Shown: positions 47,856-57,606 of the stretch, in pieces
How the letters are laid out: each line of letters begins with the position of its first letter
Numbering within the stretch: position 1 is the stretch's first letter
Assembly: GCA_015071005.1 (NCBI GenBank)
Contig: SVIG01000005.1
Span: forward strand, 62,001-126,000
Origin: Clostridiales bacterium
Lineage (GTDB): Bacteria > Bacillota > Clostridia > Christensenellales > Borkfalkiaceae
Length of the DNA stretch: 64,000 nt
Direction of reading: 5' to 3'
Program-made: the position numbers and the translations under genes
Notes under the pieces: generated by a model
Database searches by the model: none
Told to the model about the DNA's origin: nothing
The model's input: only the letters and a program-made list of their open reading frames with translations

Positions 47856-48890
47856 TTACTCTCCTTCCACGGTTTCCCCATCCTTCTTTTTCGGGGTTTT
47901 CCGCGTCTTTTCCAAAGCGGACTTGTCCGCTTTTTCCGCGTCCTTTTCGTACGCGCGTATGATTCGCATTACCAACGGATGTCTTACGACGTCTTTTGCC
48001 GTCAGTCTGCATACCGCAATCCCGTCCACGCCGTCCAAAATGTCCGTCGCGTGTACAAGACCGCTGTCCTTTCCGTCCAAGTCAATTTGCGTGACGTCGC
48101 CTGTGACGACCGTCTTACTTCCTTCGCCCATACGGGTTAAGAACATTTTCATTTGCTCTTTCGTCGTGTTTTGCGCTTCGTCGAGAATGATGAACGCATT
48201 CGACAGCGTTCTACCGCGCATATACGCGAGCGGCGCGACTTCGATTGCGCCCCTTTCCATGAGCTTTCCGTACGTTTCCAAGCCGAGCATTTCTTGCAAC
48301 GCGTCATATAGCGGCCGCAAGTACGGATCTACCTTTTCGTGTAAATCCCCAGGCAGGAAGCCGAGCTTTTCCCCTGCTTCCACGGCAGGACGGGTGAGAA
48401 TGATTTTTTCCACCTGCTTGCTCTTAAACGCCGATACCGCCATACAAACCGCTAAATAGGTCTTTCCCGTACCGGCAGGTCCGACGCCAAACACGACCGT
48501 ATTTTTCTTAATCGCGTCGACGTAAGTCTTTTGACCAACCGTCTTACACTTGATTTGTTTGCCGCGCGCCGTGATCGCAATTACGCCGCTTTCAAGCGTA
48601 GAAATTTCGCCCGATCTGCCTTCCTTGGCAAGCTCGATACAGTACGCCATTTTCGTTTTGTCAATGCTCTCGCTGCCAGCAATTTTCACCAAGGAAGAAA
48701 GGACTTCCGCGCCGATTCTTACCTCGTCCACGTCCCCTTCCAAGTGAATCTTCACGCCGTCTACGTACGCGACGATTCCAAGCTCCCTCGAAAGGAAATT
48801 TAAGTTTTCGTCAAACGTACCCAAAATCCGTGCGAGTCTGTCTACCGAACCCGTATCAACGGTACGTTTGATCCTTTCGATTTTTTCCAT
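47856..48890 (-). CDS. phoH: PhoH family ATPase
   Basis: 344 residues. N-terminal KH-like part, then the P-loop GPAGTGKTYLAVCMAV, ILTRPAVEAGEKLGFLPGDL then HEKVDPYLRPLYDAL and Walker B FIILDEAQNTT. PhoH-like proteins are helicase-type ATPases linked to RNA handling. It starts 198 bases after yqfD and leads the run to ybeY and era. The acidic/basic C-terminal tail ends KKKDGETVEGE. Confidence 0.95.
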   Translation of the reverse strand: MEKIERIKRTVDTGSVDRLARILGTFDENLNFLSRELGIVAYVDGVKIHLEGDVDEVRIGAEVLSSLVKIAGSESIDKTKMAYCIELAKEGRSGEISTLESGVIAITARGKQIKCKTVGQKTYVDAIKKNTVVFGVGPAGTGKTYLAVCMAVSAFKSKQVEKIILTRPAVEAGEKLGFLPGDLHEKVDPYLRPLYDALQEMLGLETYGKLMERGAIEVAPLAYMRGRTLSNAFIILDEAQNTTKEQMKMFLTRMGEGSKTVVTGDVTQIDLDGKDSGLVHATDILDGVDGIAVCRLTAKDVVRHPLVMRIIRAYEKDAEKADKSALEKTRKTPKKKDGETVEGE

Positions 48891-49088
48891 ATCTACTCCT
48901 TTTCTTTTACGACTGTGTCACGGAAAACGGCTGATTAGTGATTTATCACGATTTAGGGAGAAAAACACAAGAAAGACAAGCATTATGTAAAGGCGCATAC
49001 CCTCTGCGGTCTGTAACCGCGCATAATGCGATGAATTTCACAGCGTTTTTCCACTAAAAATCAACCGGATGATGTGACAGAGCCTCTT

Positions 49089-49985
49089 CTAAAAATTCAT
49101 GCTTTGCGTTGCCGTATAAACAAGTTTTACGTGAAACGCGCCGTCCAATTCTTCAATGATTTTCTCGGTGATTTCCGCATTGACGCCGATTTCAAGATAA
49201 GCCTTTGCAAACGCTTCTTCCGCCGTTTCCGCGCTTACGTCGCTCTCCCATACGCACGAGAAACGTGCGCGCGCGATGATTTCAACGCGTACCTGCCCCC
49301 CGCCTTCAAGAGAAAAACAGTCGTCTACAATCGCTTGACCTTGCTCCACCTTATCCCCGACTTTGACCAGCGGCGTGCCGCGTAATGCCGTCAAGGCAAT
49401 CACTTCCCCCGTATAATTTGATTGCATCTTCCCCGTTTGCGCGTACTCGCTCGCAAACGGGCTTAAACGGGTTTCTACAATCAACCTCGTACCCGATTTT
49501 TTGATGGAACAATACTCCACCCCATCAAGCGCGAGAATTTGTGAACAAATCCAATCTTCCTTTCCCGACACGTAGGGTGCAAAGGTTTTAACGCCTGCTT
49601 TATCGAGCGCGATGCGCGTTTCACGCGCATAGATGTCCGTTCCCACGTATTCCACCTTGAAAACAAATCGATCGGCGTAAAGGGTGATTGCTACGAATAA
49701 CAACGCGCCTAACAAAAGTCCCACACGAGAAAAGAGTTTTTCTATCCGTCCAAGCACTCCCACGCCGCCGCAATCGGTGACTTTATAGGGCGAAAACTCG
49801 CTGTTTGGAAACACCGAAAGCACCTTTTCTAAATCCCTTTGCTTCACGCGCAAGGATAGGTGGGTTTTGTCGGTTTTTCGAATGGAATAAAGAGGGATTT
49901 TTGCTCGTTTTAGACGCAACAACGCACGCTCAGGCATAATCCCTTCGATTGTTAGTTTGCGGTAAGCATTCCCAAAAAGGCTCAT
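49089..49985 (-). CDS. yqfD: Sporulation protein YqfD
   Basis: 298 residues. It starts with a YqfD-type segment (MSLFGNAYRKLTIEGIMPER, then LLRLKRAKIPLYSIRKTD), has one membrane helix (about 92-107: LLLGALLFVAITLYA) and an extracytoplasmic domain with VEYVGTDIYARETRIALDKA. Bacillus YqfD is about 400 residues, so this is shorter at the C-terminus. YqfD is expressed in the mother cell and is needed for efficient spore formation. Its start overlaps yqfC by 4 bases. A GGGGGGCAGGTACGCG copy lies within, read as G-G-Q-V-R. Confidence 0.85.
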   Translation of the reverse strand: MSLFGNAYRKLTIEGIMPERALLRLKRAKIPLYSIRKTDKTHLSLRVKQRDLEKVLSVFPNSEFSPYKVTDCGGVGVLGRIEKLFSRVGLLLGALLFVAITLYADRFVFKVEYVGTDIYARETRIALDKAGVKTFAPYVSGKEDWICSQILALDGVEYCSIKKSGTRLIVETRLSPFASEYAQTGKMQSNYTGEVIALTALRGTPLVKVGDKVEQGQAIVDDCFSLEGGGQVRVEIIARARFSCVWESDVSAETAEEAFAKAYLEIGVNAEITEKIIEELDGAFHVKLVYTATQSMNF

Positions 49986-50245
49986 GGTTCACCGCCCTTG
50001 GAAAGCACTTCCATCACGGTGATTTTACCGCTGATTTCCATATCCCCGTCGCAGTATTTTTTGATGGAAAGACGTTCTCCGCGCACTGCTACGCGCTCGC
50101 GCGCAAAACACAGAATCATCGCGTCCGAGGTGAAATCTTCCACCGCCTTCACGCCTTCAAAATAACCGCCGCCGCTTGGCACAATAATACACCGATCCCC
50201 CGCAACTCCGTCCGCGTTTTTGAAAATTTCTTCGTATAACCGCAT
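49982..50245 (-). CDS. yqfC: YabP/YqfC-family sporulation protein
   Basis: 87 residues, predicted beta-rich: GDRCIIVPSGGGYFEGVKAV, SDAMILCFARERVAVRGERL and MEISGKITVMEVL. This is the YabP/YqfC fold. In Bacillus yqfC and yqfD form a SigE-dependent pair next to phoH, as here. The upstream region has a possible SigE-like pair (TCATATC and CATATACT, 50293-50262) and no good SigA promoter, consistent with sporulation control but not proven. Confidence 0.85.
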   Translation of the reverse strand: MRLYEEIFKNADGVAGDRCIIVPSGGGYFEGVKAVEDFTSDAMILCFARERVAVRGERLSIKKYCDGDMEISGKITVMEVLSKGGEP

Positions 50246-50261
50246 ACCTCACCCCACTTTT

Positions 50262-50293
50262 CATAGTATATGAGTATGCGAAAAAAGATATGA
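50262..50293 (-). promoter_or_regulatory. Possible sporulation-sigma (SigE-like) promoter of yqfCD
   Basis: TCATATC (50293-50287) and CATATACTATG (50272-50262) are spaced roughly like SigE elements. The match is partial. Confidence 0.3.
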
Positions 50294-50329
50294 CTTTTTG
50301 AAAAACGTATAAGACAGGTACGCGTTGAA

Positions 50330-51925
50330 TTAGCCGAGAATGGATAATAACTCTTCCTTACTCTTCTGCGGATCGTCCGTTTTGCAAACGATTGTCAAAA
50401 CGTCGCCGCCGCGCAAAATGGTTTCACCGTCGGGAAGGATGGTTTCTTCGCCGCGTGCAATACTCGTCACTCTCGCACCCTGCGGCCACAATACGTTACG
50501 CACTTGGCGTTTATCCGCTAACGCGCCCTTGACAAGCGTAATGGTGAATATTTCTCTCACCGCGCGTTCGTGGACACCCGTTTCGTGTTCGTACTGTTCG
50601 AGCAGTTCTTCATAGATACCGTCCGTTCTCGACATTTCGCCGATAATATAGCTAATTGAAACGGCGATGATTACAGGGAGTAAATGCGCAAAGCTGCCTG
50701 TGAACTCGCAAATCATTACGATGGACGTGATGGGCGCTTTTACCACCGCCGTAAAGAACGACGCCATACAAATCATCACCATCAAATCCCAATGCACGCC
50801 GTCCATACCCCATTCGAGCCATACTTTATTGAGCAAACCGCCCAAGCACGCGCCGATGGCGATAATCGGAATAAAGATACCGCAAGGAATCCCCGAACCA
50901 ACGTTGACCGACGTGATAAAGAATTTCAAAAGCAAAACGGTAATCACTACGCTCACCGCCATTTTTACGGGCGTCGTACCGCCGTTCGAGCCAAGATCTT
51001 CAATCAAATCGTGTCCGCCGCCCATCGCGCCGACCGCGATCAAGGAAACGACACCGCCGCAAAGCACGGCGATCATCACGCGCAAACCGTGGGTGATTTT
51101 GTCGTTCTTTAAGCGGATTAGCTTGAAAAGCTTGCGCATACCAAAGCAAAGCTTATAGAAAAGTACGCCCAAGACGCCGCAAGCAATCCCTGCCAACACA
51201 ACGTAGCCGTAGGAAGATAACGGTAAATCGGTAAAGACGTAGGAATGAAAAGCGTTTACAATTTCCATATCGAGAAGGTTGTAAATCACCGTTCTCGTCA
51301 GCATACCGACAATAACGGAGAACGCCGAGCAAATAAACACTTCGGGCGTAAGCCGTTTGTAGGCTTCTTCAAAGGCGAACGCAACCCCCGTCAAGGGCGC
51401 GCCGCCTGCTACGGCAAGACCGGTACAAGCCCCGCTCGCCGCTTGGTATTTACGAATCATTTGCTTGCGTTTCAAGCTCGCCGCCACACCGTCACCCATG
51501 CTTGCGCCGATGAGTACGGACGGTCCTTCCGCGCCGATGGAAAGACCCATAAAGATACTTAAAAGGCTCGCTGCAAACATCGCGGTCATATCCCGCCACC
51601 ATTTCAAGGGTACGATACCGCGCGTCGCACCTTCCGCTTGCGGAATTCCACAGCCGCGGATTACGGAAGAAATATTCACCGCCACCCCGAGCAAGAACGC
51701 GCCTCCAAAGAGCGCCAAAAAGAGCAAGGGGATAAACGCGTGGTGATCGCGCACGTATGCGTACACGTCACGGGAAATTTCTTCCCCTTCGTGCGCTAAA
51801 ATCGTAAAGGCGGTGACTACCGCACCGGCAAAAATACCCGTGATACAGCCGACGATGACAAGCTCAAGAAAGTTTCTATACACGTTTCCCTTTTTATTCG
51901 ATTTTTGAGTTTCTTTTGTTTCCAT
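50330..51925 (-). CDS. ClC-family chloride/proton transporter with C-terminal RCK_C domain
   Basis: 531 residues. About ten or more membrane helices with the three ClC selectivity motifs: GCGIPQAEG, GAEGPSVLIG and GIFIPIIAIG. The gating Glu in GAEGP is present, as in H+/Cl- exchangers. The Ser of GSGIP is Cys here, possibly changing anion preference. The last about 80 residues (FTITLVKGALADKRQVRNVL then GARVTSIARGEETILPDGET and GGDVLTIVCK) form a TrkA-C/RCK_C domain that could bind a ligand. It is monocistronic or the last gene after the ABC pair (24-base gap). Confidence 0.92.
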   Translation of the reverse strand: METKETQKSNKKGNVYRNFLELVIVGCITGIFAGAVVTAFTILAHEGEEISRDVYAYVRDHHAFIPLLFLALFGGAFLLGVAVNISSVIRGCGIPQAEGATRGIVPLKWWRDMTAMFAASLLSIFMGLSIGAEGPSVLIGASMGDGVAASLKRKQMIRKYQAASGACTGLAVAGGAPLTGVAFAFEEAYKRLTPEVFICSAFSVIVGMLTRTVIYNLLDMEIVNAFHSYVFTDLPLSSYGYVVLAGIACGVLGVLFYKLCFGMRKLFKLIRLKNDKITHGLRVMIAVLCGGVVSLIAVGAMGGGHDLIEDLGSNGGTTPVKMAVSVVITVLLLKFFITSVNVGSGIPCGIFIPIIAIGACLGGLLNKVWLEWGMDGVHWDLMVMICMASFFTAVVKAPITSIVMICEFTGSFAHLLPVIIAVSISYIIGEMSRTDGIYEELLEQYEHETGVHERAVREIFTITLVKGALADKRQVRNVLWPQGARVTSIARGEETILPDGETILRGGDVLTIVCKTDDPQKSKEELLSILG

Positions 51926-51949
51926 AGCCTTTATCGCGTTTCCGTTTTT

Positions 51950-53698
51950 TTAACTAAACTGTCCTCTATGCAGCTCCGCATACGCGCCGTTTTTCGCCAA
52001 AAGCTCGCTATGCGTACCCTTTTCCACAACCTTACCTTTGTCCATAACCAAAATACAATCGGAGTGTACGATGGTGGAAAGTCTATGCGCGACCACAAAG
52101 GACGTCCTTCCTTCCATAAGCTTGGCAAACGCGTCGGAAATTTTCAATTCCGTGCGCGTATCGATGGATGAAGTCGCTTCGTCCAAAATCAGCATGGGCG
52201 GTTTTGTAAGCATAATACGCGTGATACAAAGGAGCTGTTTTTGCCCTTCCGAAAGCGCGCCGCCGTCCTTGATGACGGTGTCGTACCCCTTTTCCATGCG
52301 CTTGATAAAGCTGTGCGCGTGCGCCGCTTTCGCCGCCGCGATCATCTCCTCATCCGTCGCCGTTGGCTTGCCCATTTTTAAGTTCTCGCGTACCGTACCG
52401 TTTTTCAGCCACGTTTCTTGTAAAACCATACCGTAGCTTTCGCGAAGCGATTTCCGCGTGATACTACGAACGTCCTTCCCATCCACGCAAACCGCGCCGC
52501 CGTCTACGTCGTAAAAACGCATAAGAAGATTGATCAACGTCGTTTTACCGCTGCCTGTTCTACCGACGATCGCCACTCTTTGCCCAGGCGTAACCGTCAA
52601 GGAAAGGTCTTGAATCAACTCCTGTTCGTCCGTATAGGAAAAACAGACGTTTTCAAGCGCAACGTTCCCTGCCGCTTGCCCTAAATTTTCACTATTTTCA
52701 TCGGAAATTTCTTCCGTTTCGTCAATCAATTCGAAAATTCTGCCTGCGCAGGTAAACGCGCCTTTAAGCTCGGTAATAACCCCCGAAATTTCGTTAAAGG
52801 GCTTGGTGTACTGATTCGCATACGAAAGAAATTTCGTCAGTCCGCCGACCGTAAACGCCCCCCTGCTCACGTCGAGCGCGCCCACAAGCGCGACCGCCGC
52901 GTAAATCAAGTTATTGATAAAGCGCGTAGACGGATTGGTGAGGGAAGAATAAAAAGTCGCGTTCATCGTCGCCTTTTCCAAGCGCGCGTTGATTTCGTTG
53001 AACTTTTCTTCGTTTTCTTCCTCGTGACCGAACGCCTTGGTTGTTTTTAAGCCGCCGACCGCCTCTTCCATAAACGCCGTTTGTTCGCCGCGCGTCGCAG
53101 TCTGTTCTTTGAAAAATTTATGGGTATGGGTTGCAACGAATCTCGCGACGAACAGCGAAATCGGGGACGCCAAAACGACGATTAAGCCGATTTTCCAGTT
53201 CGTCAAAAGCATGAATACGATCGTGCCGAGAATGGTCGCAAGCCCCGTCAAAAATTGCGTAAATCCAAGCAACAAACCATCGGAAAATTGATCCGCGTCA
53301 GCGATAATACGGCTAACCGTATCCCCGTGCGCGTGCGTATCGATGTACTGCAAGGGCAGCGCGCCGATTTTGCGGAACGCGTCCGCGCGCAAGTCGCGCA
53401 CAACGTTGCAGGAAATATGATTGTTGCAAAGACTCATAAGCCATTGACAAAGCCCTGCAATCCCTACGACAAGCCCCGTTTTTAAGAAAATTCGTTTCAG
53501 TTTCGACCAAGCCACGCCGTATTCCACGATACAGTCTATCGCGTCCCCGAAAAAGACGGGTACGAACAAGGTCGCACCGACGCTTATCAGCGCAAGCACG
53601 ATCGAACCGATCAAAGAAACGGGGTATCTGCCCACGTATTGCAATACGCGGCGGAAAGTACCTTTTTTCGCTTTTTGTTTTACGGGTGTGTGTTTCAT
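51950..53698 (-). CDS. ABC exporter half-transporter, subunit B of a heterodimer
   Basis: 582 residues. Six-helix type I exporter domain (about 25-320) and ATPase domain with Walker A GRTGSGKTTL, signature LSEGQKQ (non-canonical, for LSGGQ), Walker B MLILDEATS with the catalytic Glu and the His switch AHRLST. In heterodimeric exporters one site is degenerate by a changed signature in one subunit and a changed Glu in the other; exactly that is seen with the next gene. It overlaps its partner by 4 bases (ATGA). Lipid or drug export is likely, but the substrate is unknown. Confidence 0.92.
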   Translation of the reverse strand: MKHTPVKQKAKKGTFRRVLQYVGRYPVSLIGSIVLALISVGATLFVPVFFGDAIDCIVEYGVAWSKLKRIFLKTGLVVGIAGLCQWLMSLCNNHISCNVVRDLRADAFRKIGALPLQYIDTHAHGDTVSRIIADADQFSDGLLLGFTQFLTGLATILGTIVFMLLTNWKIGLIVVLASPISLFVARFVATHTHKFFKEQTATRGEQTAFMEEAVGGLKTTKAFGHEEENEEKFNEINARLEKATMNATFYSSLTNPSTRFINNLIYAAVALVGALDVSRGAFTVGGLTKFLSYANQYTKPFNEISGVITELKGAFTCAGRIFELIDETEEISDENSENLGQAAGNVALENVCFSYTDEQELIQDLSLTVTPGQRVAIVGRTGSGKTTLINLLMRFYDVDGGAVCVDGKDVRSITRKSLRESYGMVLQETWLKNGTVRENLKMGKPTATDEEMIAAAKAAHAHSFIKRMEKGYDTVIKDGGALSEGQKQLLCITRIMLTKPPMLILDEATSSIDTRTELKISDAFAKLMEGRTSFVVAHRLSTIVHSDCILVMDKGKVVEKGTHSELLAKNGAYAELHRGQFS

Positions 53699-55452
53699 GC
53701 TTGCACACCCCCTTCCCTTTCGTCTACGTACTGCGAACGGTAAATTTCACGATAGACCTCGCACGAATCAAGTAATTCCTCGTGCGTACCGATTCCCACC
53801 GCTTTCCCATCGTCAAGCACCACGATTTTATCCGCGTGCTGTACAGATGAAGCGCGTTGAGAAACGATAATCGTCGTCGTTTGTAAAGTTTTTATATCCT
53901 TGCGAAGCTCCGCGTCCGTCGCATAATCGAGTGCGGACGAGGAATCGTCGAGAATTAAAATTTCCGGCTTTCGCACAAGCGCGCGCGCAATCGTGAGGCG
54001 TTGTTTTTGACCGCCCGAAAAGTTTTTGCCGCCCTGCTCCACTTCCGCGTCCAAACCGCCCTTGCCTGCCACCACCTCGCTCGCTTGCGCAAGTTTGAGC
54101 GCGATAAAAAGCTCTTCATCCGTCGCGTCCGCCTTACCCCAAAGCAGGTTTTCGCGAATCGTGCCCTTGAAAAGTCGGGCTTTTTGCGGTACTACGCCCA
54201 CGCGCTCACGCAAATACTCTTGCATGCTCGCCGCACGCACGTCCTTGCCGCCCACGCGTACCTGCCCACCGCTTACGTCGTAAAAATGGGGAATCAGATT
54301 GACCAAGGTCGTTTTCCCCGACCCCGTACCGCCGATAACGCCAAGCGTTTCTCCGCGGCGGACTGAAAAGGAGATGTTTTCCAAAGCCTCGTCGCCGCCG
54401 TCGTTATAGCGCGCAGACACGTTTTCAAATACGATAAACTGTTCGTCATCATGCGCTTCCGTCCCTTCGTCCGACGTGATTTCAATCGAGGGCTGCATCT
54501 CTAACACGTGTTCGATACGGCTCGCCGAAGCCGCAGCCTTTGCAACGGTGACAATCAAATTCGCGAGCTTGATAAGCTCGATCAAAATTTGCCCCATCAA
54601 GTTATAGAGCGCGATCACCTTCCCTTGCGAGAGCGCGCCGCCGTCTACGCGGATTGCTCCCACCCATAAAAGCCATATAATCGCCGCGTTAATCAGTACG
54701 AACGTGAGTGGGTTGGTAATTGCCGCAATCGCGCCGACAAATTTACTACTTCTATTTTGCGCGTCGTTTCTTTCGTTAAAAATTTCCCGTTCCTTATCCT
54801 CTTGACAAAAGGCACGGATCACTCTCGCGCCGCCGAGATTTTCACGGGTGGAAAGGAGTACCTTATCCAGCTTATCCTGCGCCTTTTTATAGAGGGGCAT
54901 ACAAATCAACATCACCGCATAAACGACAATCGCAAGTACGGCAATCGTCGCCGCAAACACGCCGAACGAGCTCGGATCGATAATATACGCGCAAATCATT
55001 GCGCCGAACACGATAAAGGGAGAGCGCAAGAAAAGGCGCAAGAAAAGGTTGATCCCCGTTTGCATCTTATCCACGTCGCTCGTCATACGGGTGAGCATAG
55101 TCGCTTCGCCCATTTTATCGACGTCTTTATAGGACAGCGTTTGCATTTTTTTGAACAAATCTTTACGCACGCCCGCGGACACGCCCGTAGCCACGCGCGC
55201 GGAAAAATATTGCGCGGCGACGGCAAAACCGAAGCCGAGCAAACCGAACGCGCCAAGGAGCAAGCAGGCATGGACGATATAGCCTTTATCGGCGTGGTAC
55301 TTCCCATTCACCGCCAAGCCAAGCCCGTTATCCACGATCGCCGCCACGACGAAAGGCACCAAAAGCTCAAACGTCGCTTCCAGCAATTTGAAAAGCGGAC
55401 CGAGCGCCGTCCGTCCTTTATAGGGTTTGAAATACGCAAAGATTTTTTTCAT
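53695..55452 (-). CDS. ABC exporter half-transporter, subunit A of a heterodimer
   Basis: 585 residues. Type I exporter membrane domain (about 1-320), ATPase with Walker A GGTGSGKTTL, canonical signature FSGGQKQRLTIARAL, and Walker B LILDDSSSALD, where the catalytic Glu is Asp; the switch His is replaced in SQRASS. These are the marks of a degenerate ATPase site in BmrCD/TM287-288-like pairs. It is the first gene of the pair. A TATAAT lies just before the start (about 55455-55465). Confidence 0.92.
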   Translation of the reverse strand: MKKIFAYFKPYKGRTALGPLFKLLEATFELLVPFVVAAIVDNGLGLAVNGKYHADKGYIVHACLLLGAFGLLGFGFAVAAQYFSARVATGVSAGVRKDLFKKMQTLSYKDVDKMGEATMLTRMTSDVDKMQTGINLFLRLFLRSPFIVFGAMICAYIIDPSSFGVFAATIAVLAIVVYAVMLICMPLYKKAQDKLDKVLLSTRENLGGARVIRAFCQEDKEREIFNERNDAQNRSSKFVGAIAAITNPLTFVLINAAIIWLLWVGAIRVDGGALSQGKVIALYNLMGQILIELIKLANLIVTVAKAAASASRIEHVLEMQPSIEITSDEGTEAHDDEQFIVFENVSARYNDGGDEALENISFSVRRGETLGVIGGTGSGKTTLVNLIPHFYDVSGGQVRVGGKDVRAASMQEYLRERVGVVPQKARLFKGTIRENLLWGKADATDEELFIALKLAQASEVVAGKGGLDAEVEQGGKNFSGGQKQRLTIARALVRKPEILILDDSSSALDYATDAELRKDIKTLQTTTIIVSQRASSVQHADKIVVLDDGKAVGIGTHEELLDSCEVYREIYRSQYVDEREGGVQA

Positions 55453-55533
55453 ACGGAATTATTATACCACGTTTTTGCATTAAAATCAAGAGATTTTAAT
55501 AGAGTAAAAAAATCCCCTCGAAAAAGACAAAAG

Positions 55534-55563
55534 AAACGACCCGACTTTCTCGTCGGGTCGTTC
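55534..55563 (-). terminator. Intrinsic terminator after ispE and the 323-residue gene
   Basis: ACGACCCGAC and GTCGGGTCGT around GAGAAA, followed by TTCTTTTG on the minus strand. Confidence 0.85.
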
Positions 55564-55567
55564 TCCA

Positions 55568-56539
55568 TTATTCTTCCGCTACAACGGTCGTTTCTTCTTC
55601 CTGTTCTTCCTCATAAGCGATAGGCAATAAACCCTCGTAAATCTTTTTAAGAAGCTCGATTTCAAGGAGTCTTGCGCCGTCGTCCGTCTCGTCTAACCGC
55701 TCGTTCTTGCGATACATTCTGCACGCGTTAATGAAACGGTTTGTAAACACCGCAAACACGATAAAAAAGACCACGCTCGCCGCCGCCATACCGATGGTAA
55801 CGCCGATATATTCATTGCCGCGCGTCGTAAAATTCTTCATACCGAAAAACACGGTGAGCAACAAACACGCAAGCAAGGGAATCGCGGCAATCGCAAAGAA
55901 AATCCCGCGTTTCAAACGTCTTGCTTTCAAGATTTCTCTGCGGTGGCGTTGTTTGCCTTCTACGTCCGCACGCAAGGGTTCTTCTTCCGCCGTCAATTCA
56001 TCCAGCTTTGCCTTGAAAACGTCTTCGTATTTCTCGCGGATAATATCCGTCGCGGCATACCCTAAATCGTATTCCAAGCTTTCAATACTCTCGTCCATGT
56101 ACTCGTTTACAAGCACGTCGGGATCGGTGAAATCCGCCGTCTTTGCGCGCCAGTATCCAACGGACGCTTCCGTCGCTTCATCGTCATATTTAAGGGCTTT
56201 TTCATATTTCAGCTCCGCCGCCTTAAAGCTACCCGTCGCCAAAAGCTCTTCCCCTTCCTTGCAAAGCTGATCGTACACCGCTTTCTTCGCCAATGCTTCC
56301 TCTTCACGGCGTTTTTTGAATGCCGCTACTTCTTCGGCGGTCATTTCAGCGAACGATTCTTCGTTTTCTTCTTCATCTACGGGGAAAGCAAATGCGATTT
56401 CGTCTTCCGCAAGCGCCGCTTCTTCATTTTCTACGTTCGCGCCTTCCGCAAGCTCGTCCGTCGCGTCCACGTATCCGTCCTTCGTCTTTTTCAAACGCAC
56501 GCCCCTGCCGTATTCGTCGTCAATCATTCTTTCTTCCAT
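55568..56539 (-). CDS. Hypothetical membrane protein with acidic ends and TPR-like region
   Basis: 323 residues. An acidic N-terminus (1-70) is followed by helical repeats around LCKEGEELLATGSFKAAELK then YEKALKYDDEATEASVGYW, which resemble one TPR unit. Residues about 125-200 contain DVLVNEYMDESIESLEYDLG. Two membrane helices lie at about 212-232 and 246-266, with a charged cytoplasmic end finishing EEEQEEETTVV. It starts 12 bases after ispE and shares its transcript. I recognise no family; a membrane-associated scaffold is the most that can be said. Confidence 0.65.
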   Translation of the reverse strand: MEERMIDDEYGRGVRLKKTKDGYVDATDELAEGANVENEEAALAEDEIAFAFPVDEEENEESFAEMTAEEVAAFKKRREEEALAKKAVYDQLCKEGEELLATGSFKAAELKYEKALKYDDEATEASVGYWRAKTADFTDPDVLVNEYMDESIESLEYDLGYAATDIIREKYEDVFKAKLDELTAEEEPLRADVEGKQRHRREILKARRLKRGIFFAIAAIPLLACLLLTVFFGMKNFTTRGNEYIGVTIGMAAASVVFFIVFAVFTNRFINACRMYRKNERLDETDDGARLLEIELLKKIYEGLLPIAYEEEQEEETTVVAEE

Positions 56540-56551
56540 ATGATTTTCTCC

Positions 56552-57484
56552 TTATTCTTCGATTAAGCTCAATTCTTCTTCCGTAAGTTTGTACGGATTT
56601 TTCCAATCTGTTTTTTTGCCATTCGGGTTTACCGACTGCGCCACAATCGCGCGGAACTTCCCCCTATAACGGCTCTTCGCCCAACGACACAGCTCTTCCG
56701 TTTCAAAAAGCGCGAAAACGCAGCTTCCCGAGCCCGTCATCGCCACCCCAAGCGGCGAAAAATTTTTAAGCTCCTCGTACGCTTTTTCCACGTCGCCATT
56801 GATGTGCAGCGCAGGCTTATATAAATCATTCATCACGTACCTGCCTATGCCCTCTTGGTCATTTTCGCAGGTCGCCTTGATACAATTTTGCGTAAAACTT
56901 TCCCGCCATTCAAGCGTTTTTGGAAGCTCGTCATATTTTTTATAACACGCCCCTGCCGACACTTCCGAGCTTGGACAAAGCAATAAAAAATGCAGCTTCG
57001 TATTCGTCTCAATCGGCGTGACAAGTTCGCCGCGCCCCTGCATTCTTGCAAAGCCGCCCGTCAGCATATACCCCGTATCGCTGCCGAGGTTGTCCGCGAT
57101 TTCTTTCAGCTTTTCGTAATCGGTCACCCCGTAGAGCTTCGCCATACCGTTCAAAACGCCGCTCACGTCCGCGGACGAACCGCCGAGCCCCGCGCCCATC
57201 GGAATATTCTTGTAAACGGTGATATCCGCGCCGTTTGTCCCAAACGCTTTCGAAAAGGCTTCCGCCGCTTTGAGCGCGTTGTTCTTTTCGGGGGGAATAC
57301 TCTCGCTCCCAAGCCCGTGCATCGTCACGCTACTGAGCGGATTCTTGCGTTTTTTCAGCACGACCAAGTCAAAAACGTCGATACTGCACACAAAAGAATC
57401 TAACACGTGATACCCCTGCTCCACGCCCGTGATTTCGAGCGTCAAGTTCACTTTTGCGTATGCTTTGATTTTTACCTTGTTCAT
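56552..57484 (-). CDS. ispE: 4-diphosphocytidyl-2-C-methyl-D-erythritol kinase
   Basis: 310 residues. GHMP kinase fold: KAYAKVNLTLEI with the substrate Lys, PMGAGLGGSSADVSGVLNGM (the ATP loop), DTGYMLTGGFA and the end MTGSGSCVFALFE. It phosphorylates CDP-methylerythritol in the MEP pathway, complementing dxr at 17.3 kb. veg lies upstream on the opposite strand, echoing the veg-ispE order of Bacillus. A hairpin (57501-57526) lies in the leader behind its promoter. Confidence 0.96.
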   Translation of the reverse strand: MNKVKIKAYAKVNLTLEITGVEQGYHVLDSFVCSIDVFDLVVLKKRKNPLSSVTMHGLGSESIPPEKNNALKAAEAFSKAFGTNGADITVYKNIPMGAGLGGSSADVSGVLNGMAKLYGVTDYEKLKEIADNLGSDTGYMLTGGFARMQGRGELVTPIETNTKLHFLLLCPSSEVSAGACYKKYDELPKTLEWRESFTQNCIKATCENDQEGIGRYVMNDLYKPALHINGDVEKAYEELKNFSPLGVAMTGSGSCVFALFETEELCRWAKSRYRGKFRAIVAQSVNPNGKKTDWKNPYKLTEEELSLIEE

Positions 57485-57540
57485 GCCCTATACCCAAAAT
57501 GGCGGTGGGGAACACCCCACCGCGAGATTGTTCTTATAGT

Positions 57541-57569
57541 ATTTTACCATATTTTTTCTAAAATTTCAA
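57541..57569 (-). promoter_or_regulatory. Promoter of ispE, with a leader hairpin
   Basis: TTGAAA (57569-57564), 17-base spacer, TAAAAT (57546-57541). The leader contains GCGGTGGGG-AACA/TGTT-CCCCACCGC at about 57501-57526, which may also end transcripts from the upstream gene. Confidence 0.65.
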
Positions 57570-57606
57570 TATTTTAGAGCATTTTCTATGCGTTTTTCCG
57601 TATTTT

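Noticed and set aside
48891-49088. A possible non-coding RNA between yqfD and phoH
   Set aside because: There is one weak hairpin (CGCATACC... through ...GCATAATGCG) but no promoter, terminator or known RNA pattern.
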